A stretch of DNA of 64,000 nt, taken from contig NW_024465655.1 in the NCBI RefSeq assembly GCF_017591425.1, positions 2,479,501 to 2,543,500 of the forward strand. Direction: 5' to 3'. Shown here piece by piece: positions 1-11,055 of this stretch. The translations under genes and the position numbers were made by a program. Below the pieces are notes generated by a model. It worked only from the letters and a program-made list of their open reading frames with translations. It searched no databases and was not told where the DNA came from. Position 1 is the stretch's first letter. Each line of letters starts with the position of its first letter. The stretch comes from Ochotona curzoniae. Its lineage: Eukaryota > Chordata > Mammalia > Lagomorpha > Ochotonidae.

Positions 1-1470
1 CGGGAGTCACTCAAGGGCCCAGGTATTAAAGGCTTAGATTTCGTCAGGTGCTGTGGCAAAAAGGTGGACACTTGGTGCAATTACAGGGTTCTGAAAGAGC
101 TGCCTTAGGGAAATGAATCCATTGAATCAGCTGGCTGGTGCCCTTATGGTCAAATCATGGTAGTTTTCCAGGAAGAGAACAAAAGGACGCAGATGACAAG
201 TGTGTCTCATCGGGTTAGTTCGCCGTGGACCCTCCCTACACACTGTCTGCACAGCTTCTAGCTTCACCAGGTGTTAGAACTGAATAAGATACCTGAGCCT
301 TCCCAATTTTGGCTTGTGAGCCTCCAAAACCAGAAGTCAGGATACATCTTTTTCTTCCTAAGTAGGGTGTCTTTGACATTGAGCTGTCATGATGAAAAGC
401 TAGTACATAAGATAAACCCTTTATCAAGCATTCATAATTACTAATGAAACAGACACGAAACTGCATTTATGAAACAGTTAGCATAAGAGTCCAGCTTCAC
501 TAATAAAAAGAAAGATCATGCGTGCTTACAAATTTAGGATATCTTCACTGTCTTTGCCTTTTCACTTTTTCTTCCTTAGATTTCTGTATCCTTGACAAGG
601 ATGATCTCATATAACTTGTTCAACAACCGCAAGTCTAGTGGGTTAATGATCAGACACAAGCGCATTACCTCGGGACAATGGAAATGGGGCTGGGCTTAAC
701 ACCAATGTTCAACCTACTGTTTAACTTCCATACCACTCTGGACAGTAACTTAACAAACGAGCTAAATTAGAATGGCAGTGAACTCTGAGTCACCTCATAA
801 CAGATCCTAAACATCTCAGTTCAATCCCAAAGCTGTCTCCAACTTAAGAGTGACCAAGCGTCAAAACGCTCACATATTTCTTACCTATTTTGTTCTGAAA
901 AAATACTTTCTGGCTGAAATTGGGAAAAAAAAAGATTATAGCCAGATATAGAAAGACAGATGGAAAGATATCCGGTTCTCGTCATCCCTTCTGAAGATGC
1001 AAGTGTCCTACTTACCCTGGAAGCAGAAGATTCTTGTCTTGTGGACGCTACGACTTCTTCTTTTATTGGAACACTTTACTCCTTTTTCTGTTTGTCCAGT
1101 TTGATGCTGACAAATGTGTAATTACATGTAACCACTATCCCTGGTAAGTCATAGGACATTTTCATCACATGAAAAGTTACCCTAATATTGCTTTCCTGAA
1201 CATGAGAAGAGAGGCACAGCCCTGCTTTCTGGCTTCAAAGAGTGTTTTCCCTGAACTAAAATATCATAAAAGAATGCGTCAATCTATTCGTTTTTGTATC
1301 TTTTCTTTCCTTCATCGTTTTTTTGAGATTCATCCATGTTATTGTAAATATCAGTAGTTTGGAACGACTCATCAGTGAATATGGTGTGAAAAAATTGTTT
1401 GTCCATTATTGTGTAGATGAACACTTGGGCTGTATTCAAACACACGCTACTGAGAAGAAGGCTGCAAGGG
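1..1470. other. Unassigned AT-rich sequence
   Basis: No repeat family or gene is recognised here. Open frames are short and lack similarity to anything I know. Very old repeats (MIR, L2) could be present but cannot be judged by eye. Confidence 0.5.
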
Positions 1471-1735
1471 CAGTCTCATGGTGTAGCTGTCTAAGTGTCA
1501 GTTTATGGCACCAGCATATCACATGGGGGTTCATTCATATCCTGGCTTCTCCACTTCCAGTTCAGCTCTGTACTAACGGCACAAGAAAGCAGTGGAGAAT
1601 GGCCCAAGTACTTGGGTCCCTGACTGCCATGCAGGAGACCTAGGAGACCCATGGCTCCGGCTTTGGCCTAGCCCAGTCCTGGTGACTGCAGTCATTTGGG
1701 GAGTGAATCAATGGATTTTATCAATTTAAAAAGTT
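1471..1735 (+). mobile_element. CSINE (tRNA-derived SINE), old copy
   Basis: The body follows the SINE order: CACTTCCAGTTCAGCTC, an AAAGCAGTGGAGAATGGCCC core, GGGAGACC-like text and a TTTGGGGAGTGAATCAATGG block before an A-rich end. The head is heavily diverged and no clear target-site duplication (TSD) remains, so this is an old insertion. Confidence 0.7.
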
Positions 1736-2164
1736 ATTGAATCTAGAAGATACGACCATATCCCTGTGTGATTTACCTCTGCATTCATTGATAGTTAATC
1801 ACATTGATGGCTTTCTTCTATTTATAATAGCCATTGTTTTCCATTAGGAAGTATCAAAGTCTTGCTCAATTTTACATTAGGTAGCCCTTATACTATAGAG
1901 ATATTTGTCAAATATAGGCATGTTGTATGAATGCCATCTACACACTGGGGCTTGTCCATTCACTTATTTAAAGGCATCTTTGATAATTTGAAATGAGTTA
2001 GGAATATCATTTCTTTATTTATTTCCACATAAATATTCAATTGTGCTAGCAACACTCCTTATTTGTGAATCAGGATATTTCGTCTTTTTTCATACATGCA
2101 TATATACTTTTAAAAACATGTTAATATTGCAAAGATTTCAATTTTTTGAAATCTGTCAGTTATT

Positions 2165-3480
2165 TTATGGCTCGCCCTACAATCTGTCTTGGCGAATGTC
2201 CTATGCTCTCGTGGTACAGTAATTATTATGAAGCTATTAGTGGAATGTTCCATAAATACCTACCCAGTCAAGGAGGTTGATAGTTTTATTCGTATAAATC
2301 TGATTTGGGTTCATTATGCTATTATTGCTGTATATTTTAACACTGAACATATTATAAATCACAAGTTAATTCTAAACATTTTTATTTTAGTCAGCTATCT
2401 TCTAAAGAAGTGAAGAAATGACAGGTGTATTTTACATTCATCCATATAAAATCTACATGCAAATATTTACCTTTTCTGAAATCGACCTTACTCTACAGCT
2501 GGAGGTGTTTCCCTAGGTGGAAAGTACTACCATTCACATCTCTGGCTAAATATTTGTTGATGACAAATTATCATAATTTTTGTGTTTAAATGTTCACATT
2601 TCATGTTAATTTATGTACAAAAAACAGTGTCTAGGTTGGTTTCCTTTATTTTTTTCAATATTTCAGAATTGTTACTCCATTCTCTTTCGAATTGACTTGT
2701 CTAAACAAAAGTAAGAGGTAATTCTTAATGCTCTTGGCATGATAGTTCCTTTCTGGCTAAAGACATTGTCTTTATTCTGGCTATTAGCAACTAGCTGTGA
2801 TGTGCCTAAACGTGATTTTCTTGTGTTTATTCTACTTGATGTTTCCAGATGTTATTAGAGATTGGAATTTTTCATGAGATCTGGGTGTTTTTATTATTTT
2901 TTCAAGTAATTTTCTTTTCCAATATTTCCATCCTCTTCTTTTTCCTCGGAAGTTGCTGTTGCTTTTCTCTCCTTGAGCTTCCTTCAGATTTACCTCATTT
3001 CTAATGCATTCCCCCAGTCTATTGATTGTTCTGCAGCCACTAGTGTGCTATAAAGCTAACTCGGTAAGCCTTTTATTTTAGACATATGTATTTTATAATT
3101 AGTATTTTCCATTTGTATCATTTCTATTTGTTTGCTGAGATCTTCTACCTATTGACTCATTAGCTTTTTTTCTTATAAATCATCTCAGATTTTTGTAATA
3201 GCGTTTCTTTATTTGAAGCCTATCAAATTCAGTCGACCTGAGTCATCGCTGATGAATCTGTTCTCTTGACTGTTTCCCTTCTGATTATGCCTTACATTTT
3301 CTTGTGTTTTTTTGTTGTTGTTGTTGTTCACCTGTCTAATAATGTCTAGCATTTGTTGGGTGCTGTGGAAAACATAATATTGAGGGACTGGAGCTTATTG
3401 TTTCTCCTAAAGATAGCTCACCTCCTAGATGGCAGCTCATTGATAAATACATCGATTTCATCCTGCCAAAATCTTTGCAA
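2165..3480 (-). mobile_element. Ancient, highly diverged L1-like block (antisense)
   Basis: The text is T-rich on the + strand and has the character of reversed L1, for example a run resembling the reverse complement of ORF2 near 2230-2290 (GGAATGTTCCATAAATACCT) and later T-rich stretches typical of old L1 antisense sequence. No frame is open. Family and boundaries are uncertain; it could also be unrelated AT-rich DNA. Confidence 0.4.
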
Positions 3481-4194
3481 TAGGCCTATCTAGAGTGTCT
3501 CGAGTAAGGCTTGTTTTAGAGCTAATGTGGTTGTTCTTCTTCTAAGACTTGACATGTCTTGTGTCTCATCTGAACGCTTCGTATGTTTTCTGGGTTCTCA
3601 CCACCATGAATGTTGGCCGTTTGGACATCTCCCAACCCTGTGCTACTTCTCAAATCTCTGTTAAGCAAACAGCCTTTAGTAACCATTTTGCCATTCTGGC
3701 CGGGGCTTACCTACATATGCAAGGTAAGCCACAGACTCCAAGATACTTAAATTAGAATTTCTGAAATTCTTCCTCTGTGCAGCATTGTACACTCTGAAAA
3801 TACCTTGTGAATAGAGTAACAAACATGAGATCCACCTTCCTTTCTCATCTCCATTGATTTATGCAGAGACCATTTTATGACTATTCATTTGCACAATGTA
3901 AACAGAGTGTCCATAAGACCCAGTCATGGTGCTTGGTTCTTGCATAAATTTTAAAGCCATCAAAGCTCTCCAGTTTGGATAAAAATAATTTTAGATGTTT
4001 AGAGACATCGTACTTTGACTCAATGAATGAGCCACTGATCACTTCAGAGGTTGTCAGACACTCATCAATGTGGAGTTGATAATCATACCCAAGAAAAAGT
4101 TAGAATGGTTCAACAGTACTCCAAATACTCCTTCCAAGTACTCTCTTCTCTCCAGTTGAATTCATCACGTGTTCATGAATTTTATGATGGAATC
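3481..4194. other. Unassigned sequence
   Basis: Nothing recognised. Short open frames at 3549-3755 and 4051-4341 have no recognisable motif, and the second runs into L1-derived sequence. Confidence 0.5.
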
Positions 4195-4484
4195 ATTTTT
4201 CCCAAGAGACTTCTGTGTTTCCTTTTTGTCACTCATGTGTTGTTTACTCAGTGGCGTGTTATTTTTTTGAAGGTGCTACAATTAGTTTTAGGTGTTGTTC
4301 TTGTTGTCAATGTGGCTGTCCTAACTCATACCGGTTGTTGACTTTGTTTCATGGCCTCTCACTTATGGTACTGTAGAGTGACAGAGTACTAGGGTTTATC
4401 AAATACAGACGTGGGGGTACAATGGAACATGCATCCCTGCATCCAGATGAAAGATGGATTCCCAATGAAACTATTGGACAAGTA
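4195..4484 (+). mobile_element. L1-derived chimeric segment: inverted ORF2 piece plus tail (copy C)
   Basis: About 4215-4330 is a weak match to the inverted ORF2 linker seen at 10.9 and 21.1 kb (compare ACTCAGTGGCGTGTTATTT here with ATTCAGTAACATGCTATTT at 21.1 kb). It runs directly into a tail (TGGCCTCTCACTTATGG, then ACGTGGGGGTACAATGGAAC, then GATGGATTCCCAATGAAACT) that is shared with the elements ending at 11554 and 21490. Here the tail is followed by normal ORF2 C-terminal sequence. The similarity is visible but diverged. Confidence 0.55.
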
Positions 4485-4607
4485 TAGAATCAATAATTGC
4501 AAAAACTTGGAAGCAGCCAAAATGCCCATCAACAGAAGACTGGATAAGATAGCTATGATTCATTTACTCTATGGACTACTACTCAGCTATTAAAAAAAAA
4601 GATGAAA

Positions 4608-4659
<52 letters not shown>

Positions 4660-4809
4660 GAAGAAAGAAAGAAAGAAAGAGAAAGAAAGAAAGAAAGAAA
4701 GAAAGAAATGCATCCCTATGTAGCCAAATGGGCCCAACTGGAAACCATTATGCTAAGGGAAATGAGCCAATCCCAAAAGGTTAGATAACACATGTTTGCC
4801 TTAATTTAA
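4485..4809 (+). pseudogene. L1 ORF2p C-terminal fragment, interrupted by (GAAA)n
   Basis: The conceptual translation follows the extreme C-terminus of mammalian L1 ORF2p: an IAKTW-like start, then KMPINRRLDK (CPTMIDWIKK in human), then a YYSAI-like motif at 4577-4590, and after the microsatellite VAKWAQLETIMLRE and a stop at 4807-4809. Frameshifts, internal stops and the GAAA tract make it dead. The EN and RT domains are absent, as expected for a 5'-truncated or rearranged insertion. Confidence 0.85.
4601..4708. repeat. (GAAA)n microsatellite
   Basis: About 25 units of GAAA with one GGAA and one GAGA interruption. It lies exactly where the L1 copy at 54747 has a short A-run followed by CGAAATGC, so it appears to have grown from an A-run inside the L1 ORF2 C-terminal codons. 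Confidence 0.97.
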
Positions 4810-6355
4810 CATGAAATGATGTCAATCTGAAAAACATTACCTATAAACTGTAATATTATTTCAACCCCAAACAGCCTGTATCTCATGCAATAAGATATTG
4901 TGATGTAACCAATGAACCACCAATGTGAGTCAGACTGCTTATGATCTACATCAAAAAATTGTAAAACCTAATATATTTTAAAACCCTATGCTACTTAGAA
5001 ATGGGGTGGGAGAGCAGAGAAATCTTCCATCTCCTTAGAATGTGCGGGGAATACGTGAAGTATAACATGTCAGGAATATAACAGGTAACTTACAGACAAC
5101 AGATTCAAATTGGCATTAGACAATAGTAAAAAACCAAACCACAAAGACATGCAGGTGGAATTAAGAGTGATCCTAACAACCTCTTAACAGGAGGTCATAT
5201 GCACAGAGCAAGGGGGACCCCAGAGTGGAGCAGGGGGACAGGAGGAGGCTTGTATCCCAATCCTGGAGACTCCCAGATCCTCACCAAGGATTATCAGTAG
5301 GGGAACCAAGGACTAAATCCCAACTGCCAAAGAGACCAAAGGAATCGGAGTGCCTCCAGAGGCCAAGAACTCTGAGGTCATCCACTCCTGCTTGGATCTG
5401 CCTAATAGGATGGAAGAAGTCCAAACCCTTCCTCACAGGATCCAACGGCATCAGAACAACAGCCAGGAGCCTTGAACAGTCCGCAGAAACAGAAGAACGG
5501 TAAACTTTCTTCAGGACTAGGGAGGGGAACTTTCTCTGGTCCTTACTTGGTTCCAACTTTGGATCCTCACCCTCTCTTGCAATGACCATCAGGGTCACTC
5601 CAGAGCTCCCCCTCCCCACACACACACATTAGAATACATAGGCAGAGAACAAGGAAAGCTTAGAACCAGACTGGAAATATCAGCAAGGACTCACACATAC
5701 CTTACTAGATAGGACACAAAGATTAGTTACTTCTCACTAGTGTACTGAAGATTTCTCTGCACACCCTCCCAAAAACTGTTCTGCACCTCAACTGTTGACA
5801 TATTCCTTGTTAGAATTATAAGCCAGTTTAGACTATCCTAAAATCTGCCAAGTTAGCAAAATTATGCTTCAGCACTATAAATTGCTAGATACTAAAATGA
5901 AAATAGACACAAGACAGCTGGATAGTACCCTATAGCCATTTTAAGATGTATGGAAGCCAGTAGTATATAAACTAAAATTGAAATGTCAATGAAGCAGTCA
6001 TAGGATGTGGTTAAGAACTTGCATTTTTTCAACATATTGGTTACTCAATACCATGTCAATTAATTCCATAATGTTGTAAATTGTTGTTGATGTTATGTTG
6101 GGGCTTTTAATTGGTAGGGATGATATTTTGCCAGCTCTGCCTTCAGACCAGAGATGGTCTCCCCAACAAACTGTTGAATTTACCTGGACAATAAGATGCT
6201 GGACTCTATGCTTGGTATATGCTTGCAATGAAAGAATCTTGACTGAATTTGACATGTAATACAACAGCAAGATGGAGGAATCCACCATGGGGGGAGGGTA
6301 CGGGGAGGAGTTGGGGGATACCCAGAGTCTATGAAACTGTGTCATATAATGCAAT
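4810..6355 (+). mobile_element. L1 3' UTR, long form
   Basis: It follows the ORF2 stop and ends with the L1 terminal block that recurs at 49.0 and 55.1 kb: GACAATAAGATGCTGGACTC (6188-6207), then AGGAATCCACCATGGGGGGA (6277-6296), then TATGAAACTGTGTCATATAA. It contains a G-rich/C-rich middle (about 5190-5625). The open frames at 5225-5625 are chance frames in the UTR. Compared with the 54.7-55.2 kb L1, it has about 1.2 kb of extra internal UTR sequence. Confidence 0.85.
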
Positions 6356-6357
6356 GT

Positions 6358-6436
6358 AATTAATTATATATTTATATATATAATATATATTATATATATT
6401 TTTATATATATATAATTATATATATATATATATAAA
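6358..6436. repeat. (TA)n / AT-rich tract at L1 3' end
   Basis: Almost pure alternating TA and TATA runs directly after the L1 terminus; probably expanded from its A-rich tail or from the AT-rich target. Confidence 0.9.
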
Positions 6437-7810
6437 AATCCAGGTGATGAACCTCCATAGCCTCATGTCATATAAAACCACATTTTCAGAGACAATTATA
6501 TTATTGCTTATTTTTATTCCCCCAAACAAAATAAGACATGTAATTACCAACAAATGCCTGCTAAAGGGGATGAAATGAAGTGGCACAAATTTAATCACAA
6601 AGAGAAATGTGTAGGTCTCCAATTTCAGACACTGCAAAGAGGGGATTTAGGAGTTTCAGCAGAGAGGGAAATACTGACTTTGGCAAGTGTGTGCTTTTCC
6701 CCTCGGGGTGAGATAAAAGGCACTTAAAGCCTTTATTAATAGACTTATGGTTTTATCCACGACGGAGAAGAGATTAGCAGGCATAAAATTGTACAAAAGA
6801 AGTAGAAATAATGTTTTTCAGGAACGGGAAAACAGATATCCTGTGGTTCCTGGGTGAAGGCATGGAAAAGCCTATAGATCCATAGGTTTTAAGTAACCAA
6901 TTCTCATTTCCCTTTCCTTTATTTCCTCACATGTTTGAAAGATTGCTTCATCCTAAACACAGGCATTCTAGTGTGTGGATGCTATGTGTGGATGCAAGGG
7001 GACATGGGAAGGGATGAGAAAGAAGAGAAAACACGAAAGAACAAATATGTTTCCCCACTTTTCTTTATAGGTATTTTAAGTTAACCCCATCTTTTCCCTA
7101 GGAAAGTTGCAGAAATGGTGTTCAGGTTCCATTTAACCCATTACATTAGTTCTTATATTTCTACATTAAGTATCCTTGTGTGAAGAATCAAAGTTAAAAA
7201 AAAAAAGTATTGAAGTTTGTTTACTTCATTATAAATAGTATGAATACTAATCTGCTGGGGAAGAATAAGAAGCAAAGATCACTTAAAGACCAAAGAAGCA
7301 GTTAGGTAAAGGCAATGGCTTTGTACTAGTCCTTGAAAAAGCTTTTGCCCGTATCATGCCTTAACAGGATTTGCAGCAAAAACCATCTCCAGCTCTCTTC
7401 TCTGGGTTGCTTGATTCTGTTTAACACTTGTTCCAGAACATTTTACAGCCATTCCGTTTGGTTTCCATTGATTTCTTTGGCTAGACTGAAAAAATATGTT
7501 CACAAAATGTTCTCATGCCTTTGGAGTATCAAAAATAAAAAAAAAAAAACATCATTTGTCTATAGCTATGGGCCGGTAAAAAACAGTCTCAAAGGAGGAC
7601 TTTAAATATTCTTGTCCACTTAATCAGATACAGGTAGTATTCTTTGGGTAATATAAATGAATGATGATGTATAATTGGCAATTTTCTCATAGTGGCTTAT
7701 TTGATTTGATGTCATCCATACATAAATGGTCGGGAAGTGCTGAAATGGATAATCCACTGATGCAGTTTGGATCATGCTAGAAAGCAATACTATGAACTCA
7801 GTGTCAAAAA
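6437..7810. other. Unassigned sequence
   Basis: No repeat recognised. Poly-A runs occur near 7197 and 7536. The 90-residue open frame at 7333-7605 is unrecognised, has no clear start context and is not called as a gene. Confidence 0.5.
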
Positions 7811-7821
7811 AAAACATTCCT

Positions 7822-8050
7822 CAACTGCTTTCCCAGGCCACAGGCAGGGAGCTGGAAGGGAAGCAGGGCTGCCAGGATTAGAACCGGCGCCCATATGGGA
7901 TCCTGGGGCATGCAAGGTGAGGACCTTAACCACTTGTACCACCGCGCCAGGTATTGGATGGAAGATCTTCCTCTCTGTCTCTCCTCTCTGTATATCCGCT
8001 TTTCCGATAAAAAAAATAATAAAAATAAATCTTTTTAAAAAAAGATTAAA
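7822..8050. mobile_element. Young CSINE with internal inversion (twin-priming structure)
   Basis: 7822-7949 is the SINE head in antisense (CTGCTTTCCCAGGCC through AACCGGCGCCCATATGG to ACCGCGCCAGG). 7952-8045 is the SINE 3' end in sense (GGATGGAAGATCTTCCTCTC, CTCTGTATATCCGC, A-rich tail). The middle (~110 bp) is missing. Flanks carry a near-perfect duplication: AAAACATTCCT at 7811-7821 and AAAGACATTCCT at 8052-8063. This is what twin-primed L1-mediated insertion gives: inverted 5' part followed by sense 3' part. Confidence 0.88.
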
Positions 8051-8164
8051 AAAAGACATTCCTGAAATTCTCAGTTCTGAAGATACTTGTCACGTGGTTC
8101 AGATACTAGAGAGCTGCGTTGCCTTGAATTCTATACCAGGTGGATGTATGAAAATTAATTAGAG

Positions 8165-8437
8165 GGCCCGGCGCGGTGGCGCAGGTGGTTAAGGTCCTCG
8201 CCTTGCATGCTCGGGATCCCAAATGGGCGCAGGTTCTATCCCGGCAGCCCCGCTTCCCATCCTGCTCCCTGCCTGTGGCCTGGGAAAGCAGTCGAGGGAA
8301 AGCAGTCGAGGATGGCCCAGCTCACTTGGGGAGTGAATCATCGGACGGAAGACGGAAGATCTTCCTCTCTGTCTCTGCTCTCTGTATATCTGCCTTTCCA
8401 ATAATAATAATAATAATAATAATGTCTTTAAAAAAAA
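8165..8437 (+). mobile_element. Young CSINE, internally deleted
   Basis: Near-consensus head with A and B boxes, flanked by a perfect 15-bp TSD GAAAATTAATTAGAG (8150-8164 and 8438-8452). The middle between the GCAGTCGAGG block and the CTCACTTGGGG block is deleted, and two short tandem duplications are present: AAAGCAGTCGAGGG doubled near 8285-8312 and GACGGAA doubled near 8343-8357. The tail contains (TAA)8. High CpG retention and the perfect TSD mark it as recent. Confidence 0.97.
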
Positions 8438-8452
8438 GAAAATTAATTAGAG

Positions 8453-9184
8453 CAGAAAGTAATACAGTTTTATCAAGCCTTTCATGAAAACGCTGTACTT
8501 AAAATTTAAACGTTCAGCAATTAAAGAGAGTTATAAACTCCCTTCAACTAGTTTGTTAATTTTGAGTGCAAATAAACATTCAATCAAACACAAACTGATG
8601 GAAACTGGAGCTTCTCAGGATCAGGAAAGGAAAGAGCAGAGACAATCAACACTGGGACCAGCAGTGTTGGGCCATAGCTGGCTAACCTTCCCCCTCTTCT
8701 GTGTTGAGATTTGGTGTCAAAACCCAGTTACTATGGTAATTGATGACAATTCCTTCATGCCTGGGGAAACAGCCTCAGGTCTTCAGAACACCCAGAAATC
8801 CTGTAGATTTAAGTTTAAATCTGTTTCAGGGTCGTACTTCCCAACAGCCTACCCTCCAACTAACAGGTCGAGTAATCATTTCCAAACCTAGGTAGATCAT
8901 ATCACTTATCTACTTGAAATGGTGCAATAGACCTTCATTTCACTTTAAAAAAAAATCTTCATGGCATATATGATCTTCATATACTGGTTCAGAATCACCA
9001 GTATCAGCCAAAAGCCACAGCAGATGGTCTAATAGCCAATCGGTGTTCGCACATGGAGCAGAACAGGCCAGTGCTGGCACCAAAATGATCAGACTTCATG
9101 AAACTAGAAAGACTCACTTCCAAATGCATTCCTTGTCCTTTGCTGGCGGATAATAACTGTTCAAGCTAGAGTAATTCTTAAATT
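8453..9184. other. Unassigned sequence
   Basis: Nothing recognised. The 135-residue open frame at 8484-8891 has no motif that I know and no codon bias evident by eye. Confidence 0.5.
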
Positions 9185-9185
9185 T

Positions 9186-9213
9186 TATGTATGTATGTAT
9201 GTATGTATGTATG
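9186..9213. repeat. (ATGT)n microsatellite
   Basis: Seven ATGT units at the position where the A-rich tail of the adjoining antisense SINE should be; likely grown from that tail. Confidence 0.95.
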
Positions 9214-9490
9214 TGAGAGGAAGAGAAACAAAAGACAGAAAAAAACAATGATCCTCTGGTTCACTCCCCAAACCCCCTTCACAGTCCCCTGGTGGGAAGC
9301 CAAAGGAAGGAGCCAGGCATTCCATCCAGATCTCCCTCCTGCGTGTCAGGGACACAAGTCCTTGAATTATTCTCACCACTGTCTGCCAGGGTCTGCATTA
9401 GGCAGGAAGCCAGGATTAGGAGCTAAAGGGAGGCCCTCCAGTATGGAATGTGAGCATCCCAACCAGGGACTTCAAAGCTAAGCTCACCAC
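9214..9490 (-). mobile_element. CSINE, old antisense copy
   Basis: Antisense SINE text: GAGAGGAAGAGAAAC, then GGTTCACTCCCCAAACCCC, later TGCATTAGGCAGGAAGCC and GGCATCC-like head. Diverged, no TSD seen. Confidence 0.7.
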
Positions 9491-9873
9491 TCAACCCAGG
9501 CACAAGGACCTTTCTGATAACACAAAGACCTATCTGATCCGTTAACATTAACCCTTGCTAGATAACAAGTAACTCTCAAAGAGAAAAATGCATGTAGTTA
9601 AGGAATACTCATATGTAAGGGTGTATGGAATGCTCATATGTTTTTGACATAAACTTTGCTAAAACTATAGTGAAAGAAACATAGGAAAATGGAATAAAAT
9701 CATACACAGTGATACGTAAGAACTGTAAACTTTAGTTTCCTTTTAATTTTATGAATGAGTGAAACTAAAATTGATTCACATCAAATTTTTAATGATCTTT
9801 TAAAAATTCACTATTAGATGATGGAACCATATCATCAAATAAATAAATAAATGAATATTTTAAAAATAAATTC
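9491..9873. other. Unassigned AT-rich sequence
   Basis: No feature seen apart from short AAAT repeats at 9838-9855. Confidence 0.5.
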
Positions 9874-9886
9874 TAAAAATACACTA

Positions 9887-10540
9887 CTTGGAAGAGGCAA
9901 ATTCCTTTAACTTTTCTTGACTGTGGAAGAATTTTATTTCATTTTCAAAGACAAAAGAAAGCTTTGCTGGATATGTTATCCCAGGCCGACAATTGTTTTC
10001 TTTTAAAATCTGGAATATGTGATTCCATTCTCTTCTTGCCTGTAAAGTTTCCTGTGAGAGATCTCCTGTGAGCTTAATTGGCCTTCCTTTATATGTCAGT
10101 TGATTTTTTTTCATGTGCACACTTAAAGATCTTTTCCTTATCTTCAATTTAAGAGAGCTTGATGATCATGTGTCTTGGTGAAGATCGCTTTTGTTCAGGC
10201 CTGTTGGGATTCTGTGCCCCCCTGGATCTTGTTTCCCAATTCTTTCTCCAGATTAGGGAAATTTTCCTTTATTATTTCCTTAAATATATTTATAAAACCA
10301 GTTTCTCTTTCTCCACCTTCTGGGACTCCCATAACTCTTATATTTGGCCTCTTAATAGTGTCTTTCAATTCTTGAATACTCTTTATGGCCTGATCCAGCT
10401 CTGCTTCCAGTTTTTTGTTTGCTTCCCCTTGATCACAGTAAATATCTTCCAATTCGAGATTCCTATTTCTGCTTGCTTCATTCCATTTTGGAGACTCCAC
10501 TGTACTTGTAATTTGCTCTACTGTGTTCTTTTCTTTCAAA
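9887..10540 (-). pseudogene. L1 ORF1p fragment, inverted 5' part of composite element A
   Basis: Translated on the minus strand it is L1 ORF1p: 10539-10195 holds the end of the coiled coil and the start of the RRM (IKRPNIRVMGVPEGGE, then IIKENFPNLE), and 10147-9884 holds the C-terminal domain (QLTYKGRPIKL, ETLQARREW, YPAKLSF). A frame change separates the two parts. It stops at the ASS(K) residues exactly where the sense part at 10541 resumes, which marks a 5' inversion. The trimeric RNA-binding chaperone cannot be made from this fragment. Confidence 0.95.
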
Positions 10541-10848
10541 CCTGCCTCACAAATGACACTTCAAGATGTTCTCTTGACAGAAAAGAAGAATAGCACCTGC
10601 CAAAACCAAAGGCAAATGTGAAGAACATTCCAATAAAATGACAACAGAAGACTGAACCAATGAACAGCCCACTCCTAAAATGACAGGACCAAAGTACCAC
10701 GCATACATATGAACCCTGAATGTAAATGGCGTAAACTCACTCAAACGTCATAGATTAGTAGGCTAGATTTAAAAACGAAACCCATCTATTTGTTGTCTAG
10801 AAGAGACACACTTAACCAACAAACATCAGTGGAAACTATATCACATGG
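10541..10848 (+). pseudogene. L1 ORF1 end, inter-ORF spacer and ORF2 start (element A)
   Basis: Sense sequence that resumes at the ORF1p residues A(A/S)LQM-type and matches 19764-20050 base by base with divergence. The ORF2 start is at 10680 (AAAATGACAGGACC), followed by LNVNG-like codons and a CCL-ETHL motif (human CCIQETHL), the N-terminus of the endonuclease domain. Stops and shifts are present. The ORF2 portion ends near residue 55. Confidence 0.9.
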
Positions 10849-11055
10849 GTTTTGATGTTTTCTGTTAGTTTCTTCTCTTCAAAACACTTTCTTCTGACTA
10901 AATTCCTCAATGACACATAGATCATACAGTAGCATTTTCTGCAAGGTTCTTGATTTTCATTTCTTCAGCTACACGTTAGTCATTTAGTAGCAAGTTATTT
11001 GATTTCATGATGTTGTTTATTTCTTTTTTCTTCCTCATGTTGATTTTGTTTTGTG
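10849..11055 (-). pseudogene. Inverted L1 ORF2 linker fragment (element A)
   Basis: The reverse complement resembles the ORF2p EN-RT linker around the human LNNLLLND...VHNEMK motif (CACATAGATCATACAGTAGC and GTCATTTAGTAGCAAGTTATT on the + strand). It lies in opposite orientation to the ORF2 start before it and the 3' tail after it. Confidence 0.75.

Noticed and set aside
4602..4784. Lys/Glu/Arg-rich 60-codon frame
   Set aside because: Translation of the (GAAA)n microsatellite.
5225..5625. Frames of 92 and 114 codons
   Set aside because: They lie in the L1 3' UTR on opposite strands and have no relation to ORF2.
4850..6060. Splicing as the cause of the short L1 3' UTR form
   Set aside because: The edges of the missing block do not show GT...AG at the observed breakpoints.
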